Translations under genes and position numbers: made by a program
Source of the DNA: Candidatus Yanofskybacteria bacterium RIFOXYD1_FULL_42_10
GTDB taxonomy: Bacteria; Patescibacteriota; Minisyncoccia; 2-02-FULL-40-12; GWA2-44-9
Direction: 5' to 3'
NCBI GenBank assembly: GCA_001795975.1
Contig: MGLG01000018.1
Location: 20,535 to 29,207, forward strand
Length of the DNA: 8,673 nt
Notes under the pieces: model-generated
The model's database searches: none
Seen by the model: only the letters and a program-made list of their open reading frames with translations
What the model was told of the DNA's origin: nothing
In this document: positions 1-3,646 of the stretch, piece by piece
Layout: each line of letters starts with the position of its first letter
Numbering within the stretch: position 1 is the stretch's first letter

Positions 1-47
1 TCCTGCATACCCCGAGGCGCCTGAAATTGTCGTGATTTTTTTGACAT
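1..47 (-). CDS. hisS: Histidine-tRNA ligase, N-terminal fragment (runs off the left edge)
   Basis: Only 15 complete codons are inside the window, reading MSKKSRQFQAPRGMQ from an ATG at 47. The stretch FQAPRGMQ matches the very conserved start of histidyl-tRNA synthetases, (I/F)QAPRGTQD, the first strand of the class II catalytic core. The enzyme charges tRNA-His with histidine in the cytoplasm. The ATG lies 5 nt after the lepB stop codon on the same strand with no clear Shine-Dalgarno sequence, so it is probably co-transcribed with lepB and translated by coupling or reinitiation. The call rests on this short motif alone. The rest of the gene, which would hold motifs 2 and 3 and the histidine-binding residues, is not visible. 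Confidence 0.72.
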   Translation of the reverse strand, partial: MSKKSRQFQAPRGMQ

Positions 48-52
48 TCTGT

Positions 53-664
53 TTAATAACTTGCTCCATTAAGTTTTGCCATTCTATTCACCGGCCAGGG
101 CCTTAAAAACGCCCGGCCAACTATCAATGCTTTATTGACCGCCCCCCATCGTCTTGAATCGGAACTTTGAAGACGGTTGTCGCCAAGGACAAAATAATCA
201 TTGTCATCAAGTTTTAAAACCATATCGCCCAAAGTTTGCTGATTTTGCGATAAATATTTCTCACCCAATGAAAATCCTTGCGGCGTTTTTTTGTTGTAAA
301 TGATTACTTTGTTGTTCTTTACCTCCACCGTTTCTTCCGGCAGGCCGATTATTCGTTTTATGAAAAATTGCGAGGTGTCTTGAGGGTATCTGAAAATTAT
401 CACATCGCCCCTTTCGGGCCGATTAAAACGATAGCTGATTTCGTCTATAAGCAGATAATCCCCGTCTTCAAAACTCGGCTCCATGGACGCTCCTTTGACA
501 AAAAACGGCTGAACAAGATAATACCTTATCGGTAAAATTATGGCAAGCGAGATGACGACAATCTTGACCGTTTCCCAGATAAACACTAAAACCTCCCGGC
601 GAGTTGAACTTGAACCATTTGAGCTGTTTAAATTATTAAAATTTTGATTTTCTTCGTCTGACAT
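53..664 (-). CDS. lepB: Signal peptidase I
   Basis: Membrane-bound serine/lysine protease that removes signal peptides from exported proteins on the outer face of the cytoplasmic membrane. The 203 residues contain all family boxes in order: a polar N-terminus, one membrane segment (about 33-52), box B GASMEPSF with nucleophile Ser60, box C (RPERGDVIIFRYP, 82-94), box D FFIKRIIGLPEE with general-base Lys103, and box E FVLGDNRLQSSDSR (158-171). Both members of the catalytic dyad are present, so it should be active. The length suits a compact single-TM bacterial enzyme; the E. coli protein is much longer. The ATG at 664 is preferred because an extended -10 box ends 8 nt upstream of it, with no ribosome-binding site between. 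hisS follows after 5 nt, so the two probably form an operon. Confidence 0.95.
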   Translation of the reverse strand: MSDEENQNFNNLNSSNGSSSTRREVLVFIWETVKIVVISLAIILPIRYYLVQPFFVKGASMEPSFEDGDYLLIDEISYRFNRPERGDVIIFRYPQDTSQFFIKRIIGLPEETVEVKNNKVIIYNKKTPQGFSLGEKYLSQNQQTLGDMVLKLDDNDYFVLGDNRLQSSDSRRWGAVNKALIVGRAFLRPWPVNRMAKLNGASY

Positions 665-672
665 AATAAATT

Positions 673-681
673 ACTATATCA
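673..681 (-). promoter_or_regulatory. Extended -10 promoter of lepB, leaderless layout
   Basis: On the minus strand the bases before the lepB ATG read TGATATAGT: an extended -10 element, TG, one base, then TATAGT (5/6 of consensus). Only 8 nt separate the hexamer from the ATG, which would put the transcription start at or just before the A of ATG. No convincing -35 box is found 16-18 nt upstream, as is usual for TGn promoters. No Shine-Dalgarno sequence could fit in such a leader. Confidence 0.55.
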
Positions 682-720
682 CAAAAAACTTTTATCCGCC
701 ACTAAATTAAAATGAATCCT

Positions 721-770
721 CCTCGCGGCAAGCCGCGAGGTATCAAAAGGAGGCTTCGCCTCTTGATACC
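721..770. repeat. Pair of overlapping strong hairpins, G+C-rich palindromic repeat
   Basis: Two hairpins abut. The first has arms CCTCGCGGC (721-729) and GCCGCGAGG (732-740), a perfect 9-bp stem around AA. The second has outer arms GGTATCAA (739-746) and TTGATACC (763-770) and inner arms GAGGC (750-754) and GCCTC (758-762), with a three-base bulge. Neither is followed by a T-run that would make a standard terminator. The G+C content contrasts with the A+T-rich surroundings. The block sits upstream of the lepB promoter and looks like a dispersed palindromic repeat. Function unknown. Confidence 0.7.
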
Positions 771-797
771 GCCGCAGAGCGACGGAGTATTCACCCC

Positions 798-870
798 TTT
801 TAGCTTCGCTCGGGCAAAATGTAAATAAGAATTTCCATTTTGCCCCTCGCTCGCTAAAATAAATGGAAAT
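798..870. repeat. Compound inverted repeat
   Basis: An outer stem TTTTAGC (798-804) pairs with GCTAAAA (853-859). An inner stem GGGCAAAATG (812-821) pairs perfectly with CATTTTGCCC (836-845). A competing 10-bp pair, ATTTCCATTT (831-840) with AAATGGAAAT (861-870), overlaps the inner arm, so two alternative folds exist. No credible protein is encoded here. Together with the 721-770 hairpins it forms a 150-bp island of palindromes between lepB and the gene remnant, possibly a decayed non-coding mobile element. Confidence 0.6.
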
Positions 871-876
871 ATGCTT

Positions 877-903
877 AAAAATAAAAGGCCGTCGTTAGAC
901 GGC
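877..903 (-). terminator. Rho-independent terminator behind the gene remnant
   Basis: On the minus strand the stem GCCGTC / GACGGC (898-903 and 888-893) with loop TAAC is followed by CTTTTATTTTT. This is a typical intrinsic terminator. It begins 11 nt after the TAG stop of the 915-1148 gene remnant and was presumably that gene's original terminator. It would now also end transcripts coming from the transposase gene. Confidence 0.75.
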
Positions 904-914
904 TGTGACAATTC

Positions 915-1148
915 CTAAAGAACTCTTACAAATAATCTGGTATTTTCTTTTGATTCACCCGCGAAATTTTCAATAACCAAATGGTTTGGTTTATATAATT
1001 GCCACATATAACTCGGGTAACTCGGGAAAAAACCGTCTTTGTCAATAGTACACTTTGTGGAATCAGCCGCACCTCTTAAAGTAACTTTCGCAGGAATTTT
1101 GGCTTGGTTCCCCGCCAACGGCGGGGACAAAATTCCGAGAATAAATCT
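915..1148 (-). pseudogene. 3' remnant of a protein-coding gene, cut off at the mobile-element end
   Basis: The minus-strand frame is open from the edge of the transposon end (about 1148) to a TAG at 915, with no plausible start codon and no ribosome-binding site. The next in-frame stop upstream is at 1149-1151, inside the element's terminal repeat. The translation looks like real protein: KIPAKVTLRGAADSTKCTID (about 1095 down to 1036), then a stretch rich in aromatic residues, then a C-terminus ending TRLFVRVL. A good intrinsic terminator follows the stop. I read this as the last 60-75 codons of a gene whose 5' part was lost when the REP-transposase unit arrived. The family is not recognised. 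No 5' half is visible on the other side of the element. A short genuine ORF starting at TTG 1130 cannot be fully excluded. Confidence 0.5.
1093..1136. repeat. 44-nt compound hairpin within the gene remnant
   Basis: The outer arms GGAATTTTG (1093-1101) and CAAAATTCC (1128-1136) pair over 9 bp. The inner arms TCCCCGCC (1109-1116) and GGCGGGGA (1120-1127) pair over 8 bp around AAC. The two stems stack directly on the right side, with a 7-nt bulge on the left. It lies between the element's left end and the recognisable part of the gene remnant. It may be a second small palindromic insertion. Confidence 0.6.
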
Positions 1149-1185
1149 TTACCCTATGTCGTTTACCCTATGTCGGACTTAGGGG
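1148..1185 (-). repeat. Left-end REP module with 14-bp direct repeat
   Basis: Plus-strand TTTACCCTATGTCG is present twice back to back (1148-1161 and 1162-1175), identical over 14 bp. The second copy forms the left arm of a palindrome, CCCTA (1166-1170) with TAGGG (1180-1184). Its loop contains GTC and GAC, which can pair further. The module also encodes the last residues and the TAA stop of the transposase. Confidence 0.75.
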
Positions 1186-1888
1186 AAGTAAATAATAACC
1201 ACTCGAATATTTCTCTTTCAAAAATTTTTACATTAGTAAAATACTCGGGAAAATCTTTTGTAGTAAGAATTTTTCTTTGTACTCTATTGATGCCTATATA
1301 ATCTTGATAGCTACTCCATTGATAATTTTTGAGAAAGTCTTTTGCTTTTTGCACATCTTTGATCCCTTTCTCTTTCCATTCTGGGTCAATAACTTTAACT
1401 GGATTCAAATTAATATAAGAAAAAAGATATTTGGCATATTCATCCGTGTCCACTAAGGTACTTTTAAAATTAGATTCAAGCAGACTCCCAGCATGTTCGT
1501 ATTTCTTATTAAAATATTTTACATAAGATGTAAGCACTTTTCTCATAAAAAGACTTACTGCATTTTCTTTTATATTTTCTACCCCATTCTCCCCTACACT
1601 GGACATAGGGGCAGGTGGAATTGTGATATAAATATGAAAATGATTAGACATGAGGACCCAAGCCCCGATAGAAACAATCGGTTCGCCTCTATCAAAATCC
1701 CAAGCATCTATTCCCCGTTCAACAATATCATCACGAAAATTTATATTCTTTAAAGAATTGTGAAGATATAATAATTTTGAAAATCTATCTTTATCTTGAA
1801 TGTCAAGAAAAATTTTTTGCTTACTATTCCCTCTGTTATATAGATGGTAAAACTCACCCTCCACAAATTCATGTTTTCTTTGTATCAT
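1163..1888 (-). CDS. REP-associated tyrosine transposase (Y1/HUH family)
   Basis: Single-strand DNA transposase of the Y1 HUH superfamily (IS200/IS605-related, RAYT branch), expected to nick and join DNA at REP hairpins. The 241 residues show the full family pattern: N-terminal FYHLYNRGN (13-21), the metal-binding HUH motif in LMSNHFHIYI (His83, His85), a helix with the likely nucleophile Tyr122 in SYVKYFNKKYEHAGSL, then YINLNPVK (158-165) and the C-terminal WSSYQDY (191-197). The start is ATG 1888, with AAGGTGG a few bases upstream. Two oddities: residues 93-100 are encoded by an internal REP hairpin, lengthening the linker between the HUH motif and the Tyr helix, and the final SPKSDIG plus stop is encoded by the left-end REP. 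No frameshift or missing catalytic residue is seen, so it may be active. It is visibly A+T-rich. Confidence 0.88.
   Translation of the reverse strand: MIQRKHEFVEGEFYHLYNRGNSKQKIFLDIQDKDRFSKLLYLHNSLKNINFRDDIVERGIDAWDFDRGEPIVSIGAWVLMSNHFHIYITIPPAPMSSVGENGVENIKENAVSLFMRKVLTSYVKYFNKKYEHAGSLLESNFKSTLVDTDEYAKYLFSYINLNPVKVIDPEWKEKGIKDVQKAKDFLKNYQWSSYQDYIGINRVQRKILTTKDFPEYFTNVKIFEREIFEWLLFTSPKSDIG
1591..1611 (-). repeat. Internal REP hairpin copy inside the transposase gene
   Basis: On the minus strand this is arm CCCCTA, loop TGTCCAGTG, arm TAGGGG. All 21 bases are the exact reverse complement of plus-strand 1591-1611 and identical to plus-strand 1913-1933, the hairpin core of the right end. After the hairpin it continues AGAATGGGGTAGAA, echoing the arm repeat of the right end. 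It is in frame with the transposase and codes for residues 93-100. Confidence 0.85.
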
Positions 1889-1907
1889 TCGCCCACCTTA
1901 CCAGTAT

Positions 1908-1952
1908 TTCTACCCCTATGTCCAGTGTAGGGGTAGAAGTGTAGGGGTAAAT
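1908..1952 (+). repeat. Right-end REP module with 14-bp imperfect direct repeat
   Basis: A perfect 11-bp stem, TTCTACCCCTA (1908-1918) with TAGGGGTAGAA (1928-1938), closes a 9-nt loop TGTCCAGTG. It is followed by a second copy of the arm: GTGTAGGGGTAGAA (1925-1938) then GTGTAGGGGTAAAT (1939-1952), 12 of 14 identical. The module lies in the leader of the transposase gene, so its transcript would begin near or inside the hairpin. Confidence 0.8.
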
Positions 1953-1987
1953 AAAGTAGGATAAGAGAAAATAACTGACTTTGCTTA

Positions 1988-2016
1988 TTGAAAATTTTTA
2001 ATTAAAAAACTATACT
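1988..2016 (+). promoter_or_regulatory. pth promoter, leaderless layout
   Basis: TTGAAA (1988-1993) and TATACT (2011-2016) are separated by 17 nt, a near-consensus sigma-70-type promoter. Only 6 nt separate the -10 box from the pth ATG at 2023, so transcription should start at or next to the start codon and the mRNA should lack a ribosome-binding site. Confidence 0.75.
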
Positions 2017-2022
2017 AACAAC

Positions 2023-2586
2023 ATGATAAAAATAATAATCGGATTGGGAAATCCAGATGAGGAGTATCAAAACACCCGACACAATATCGGATTTTCGTTT
2101 ATTGATTACCTTGCCAAGAAAAATGACTTTGGCGGATTTGAAATGAATAAAAAATTAAATGCACTGATTGCCAAAGGGAAAATAAATAAAACGCCTGTTG
2201 TTTTGGCAAAACCGCTTTCTTATGTTAACAAAACCGGCGAGGTTGCTGCCAAGCTGAAAAATTTCTATAGGGCGAAGGCGGAAAATTTCATTTTAGCTCA
2301 AGACGATTTGGATATTGATTTTGGCAATTTTAAATTATCATTTAATAAAAATTCCGGTGGACACAAGGGTGTGGAATCGATAATAAAATCCCTGAAAACC
2401 AAAAAATTCCACAGAATCAGATTCGGCATCTCATCTGCGGTACTCAAAAAAGCCCGCCGGCAATCGGATAAGCTCCGCGACAAATTTGTGATGGATTTCG
2501 TTCTGTCCAAGTTCGGCAAAAAAGAAGACGAGACACTTAAAACCCTCTTCAAATCCGCCAGCGAGAGATTGTCGGAGATATTGTAA
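2023..2586 (+). CDS. pth: Peptidyl-tRNA hydrolase
   Basis: Cleaves the ester bond of peptidyl-tRNAs released prematurely from ribosomes, recycling the tRNA. Its 187 residues are close to the usual bacterial length (E. coli 194). Key motifs: GLGNPDEEYQNTRHNIGF with Asn10 and catalytic His20 at the same numbers as in E. coli, KPLSYVNKTGE with Asn69, the DDLDI segment with Asp94 (equivalent of E. coli Asp93), and SGGHKGVESI (111-120). Two departures are visible: the usual NPG is NPD, and the Asn of GGHNG (E. coli Asn114) is Lys115. The ATG at 2023 is fixed by the promoter 6 nt upstream. The gene stands alone between the transposase element and a convergent membrane-protein gene. Confidence 0.95.
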   Translation: MIKIIIGLGNPDEEYQNTRHNIGFSFIDYLAKKNDFGGFEMNKKLNALIAKGKINKTPVVLAKPLSYVNKTGEVAAKLKNFYRAKAENFILAQDDLDIDFGNFKLSFNKNSGGHKGVESIIKSLKTKKFHRIRFGISSAVLKKARRQSDKLRDKFVMDFVLSKFGKKEDETLKTLFKSASERLSEIL

Positions 2587-2695
2587 ATTTTTGATTTCAT
2601 ATAATAACAGCCATTCAACGCTTTACACCCTTAGGGGTTTTTGGGGTTAGAATTGCTATCTTGATAGCTTGTTATTAAGAATTAAATCAACAAGA

Positions 2696-2716
2696 TAACA
2701 ATTAACAATCAACAAT
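2696..2716 (+). repeat. Three tandem 7-bp repeats
   Basis: TAACAAT, TAACAAT, CAACAAT follow one another without a gap in the spacer between the convergent genes. The block is preceded by short alternative inverted repeats (TATCTTG near 2657 with CAAGATA at 2691, TTGTTAT near 2669 with ATAACAA at 2695). It looks like replication slippage in A+T-rich DNA. Confidence 0.5.
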
Positions 2717-2731
2717 TTATTTTTATCCCAA

Positions 2732-2765
2732 ATCAAAAACCGCCCCAAAAGGAGCGGTTTTTGAT
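2732..2765. terminator. Bidirectional Rho-independent terminator between pth and the membrane-protein gene
   Basis: ATCAAAAACCGC-C-CC (2732-2746) pairs with GG-A-GCGGTTTTTGAT (2751-2765) around an AAAA loop, with a single C/A mismatch. The A-run on the left and T-run on the right let it serve both the plus-strand pth transcript and the minus-strand gene that ends at 2779. A much weaker hairpin, ACCC-TTAG-GGGT followed by Ts (2627-2642), lies closer to pth and may add some early termination. Confidence 0.85.
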
Positions 2766-2778
2766 TACTAGCAAAAAA

Positions 2779-3462
2779 CTACTCAGAGATTCTCTTTTTT
2801 AGCTGACCCAAAAAGTCATCGGCATGCCTTGAACCGCCAAGGCCGAAAGCAAGACCGAGGGCCAAAGAACCCGCCGCAACCAATCCCATAATCACAATCC
2901 TAATTATGTCATCGGCAACTTTTAGCTGGGACAAAGCGACTAACAAAGAAAACGCAAACACAACCCACTTAGTCGCCGCTCCGAGAAAATTACCGGAAAT
3001 CAAACCGGCCGCTTTAACCGACGCTCTCACCACACCCTCCAAAAACTTCGCCACCAAGATACCGATTAAAAGTATCACGGCCGCGACGATTACATTGGGC
3101 AGGTAGAATACGACGGTCTGCAAAAAATCGGTCACTTGGGTCAATCCAAGAATATTGGTCGCCGCCATCAAAAATACCACGATGAAAAACCATTTCACCA
3201 ATTCATAAAATAACATCGGGGTATTTAATTTGAAACCGCTTTTTTCCCAGGCCTGTCTGAAACCGACTCTCATTAATGCGTTGTCAACATGCAAAACTCT
3301 CACGATATGGAATGCCAATTTGCCCAATAAAATGGCAATCAGCCAACCGACCAAAAAGACGACAACTGCCGCCACCAAAAGAGGCACAAAACCGGCCACT
3401 CCCGTCCAAAGCGTTAACAACGAGGTCCTTACAATATCCGATGCCGCCACTACTTCAAACAT
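2779..3462 (-). CDS. Small membrane protein with mechanosensitive-channel TM-helix repeats
   Basis: A 227-residue, strongly hydrophobic protein. Two similar segments, about 24-56 (FVPLLVAAVVVFLVGWLIA) and 119-151 (YLPNVIVAAVILLIGILVAK), are the conserved TM helix found in multiples in MscS-related proteins. Further membrane helices lie near 88-104 and 165-208. The protein ends with GLGGSRHADDF (207-217), close to the GLGGKDxA motif at the end of such proteins. The soluble beta-domain of true MscS channels is absent, so it may form a minimal pore or have another membrane role. Translation starts at ATG 3462, set by a strong Shine-Dalgarno. It is probably transcribed alone: a terminator for hppA lies upstream and a bidirectional terminator downstream. 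A role in osmotic stress is an inference from the family only. Confidence 0.75.
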   Translation of the reverse strand: MFEVVAASDIVRTSLLTLWTGVAGFVPLLVAAVVVFLVGWLIAILLGKLAFHIVRVLHVDNALMRVGFRQAWEKSGFKLNTPMLFYELVKWFFIVVFLMAATNILGLTQVTDFLQTVVFYLPNVIVAAVILLIGILVAKFLEGVVRASVKAAGLISGNFLGAATKWVVFAFSLLVALSQLKVADDIIRIVIMGLVAAGSLALGLAFGLGGSRHADDFLGQLKKRISE

Positions 3463-3468
3463 ATGCGC

Positions 3469-3474
3469 ACCTCC
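3469..3474 (-). promoter_or_regulatory. Strong Shine-Dalgarno of the TM-helix protein
   Basis: GGAGGT lies 6 nt before the ATG at 3462, inside GAAGGGAGGTGCGCAT. This is the clearest ribosome-binding site in the window and shows that the organism uses Shine-Dalgarno initiation alongside the apparently leaderless genes. Confidence 0.8.
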
Positions 3475-3562
3475 CTTCCGAAAAATTTCTTTTTTTCACA
3501 GTAATAATTTTAACATTTTTTAAAGGTTTTTATCTTTATTCAATGTGGATAACCTAAACTCA

Positions 3563-3602
3563 TATTAAAAATCTCCCCTCCATAGCGGGGAGATTTTTAA
3601 TA
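3563..3602 (-). terminator. Rho-independent terminator of hppA
   Basis: A perfect stem TTAAAAATCTCCCC (3565-3578) with GGGGAGATTTTTAA (3587-3600), loop TCCATAGC; two more outer A/T pairs are possible. It lies about 45 nt downstream of the hppA stop on the minus strand. The A/T-rich outer stem provides the U-tract. It could also work in the opposite direction, but no plus-strand gene ends here. Confidence 0.88.
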
Positions 3603-3646
3603 CTTACAATTTATGCTTTACATTTTTGACTTTAGACTGGAGACTC

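Larger units (their letters stand above)
1148..1952 (-). mobile_element. REP-transposase unit (REPtron-like), about 805 bp
   Basis: A single transposase gene is bracketed by two inverted copies of one REP-like module. Read outward from the gene, each end has a hairpin of CCCCTA, a 9-nt loop and TAGGG(G), then a 14-bp tandem duplication ending in TAGGG(G)TAAA. The left end (minus strand, 1185 to 1148) has loop AGTCCGACA; the right end (plus strand, 1913 to 1952) has loop TGTCCAGTG. This matches the known organisation of REP-associated tyrosine transposases, which are domesticated-like relatives of IS200/IS605 found singly between inverted REP sequences. No target-site duplication is evident. 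The element abuts a truncated gene on the left and the pth promoter on the right. The boundaries are inferred from the repeats. Confidence 0.72.

Noticed and set aside
702..911. Open minus-strand stretch of about 69 codons upstream of lepB
   Set aside because: It starts at a TTG inside the terminator and runs through the palindromic repeats; the translation follows the repeat structure and has no ribosome-binding site or protein-like pattern.
1493..1753. Plus-strand open frame opposite the transposase
   Set aside because: Antisense shadow of a well-supported transposase gene, with no start signals or family motifs.
2696..2716. Possible start of a CRISPR-like repeat series
   Set aside because: The units are 7 bp, contiguous and without spacers; no cas genes are present.
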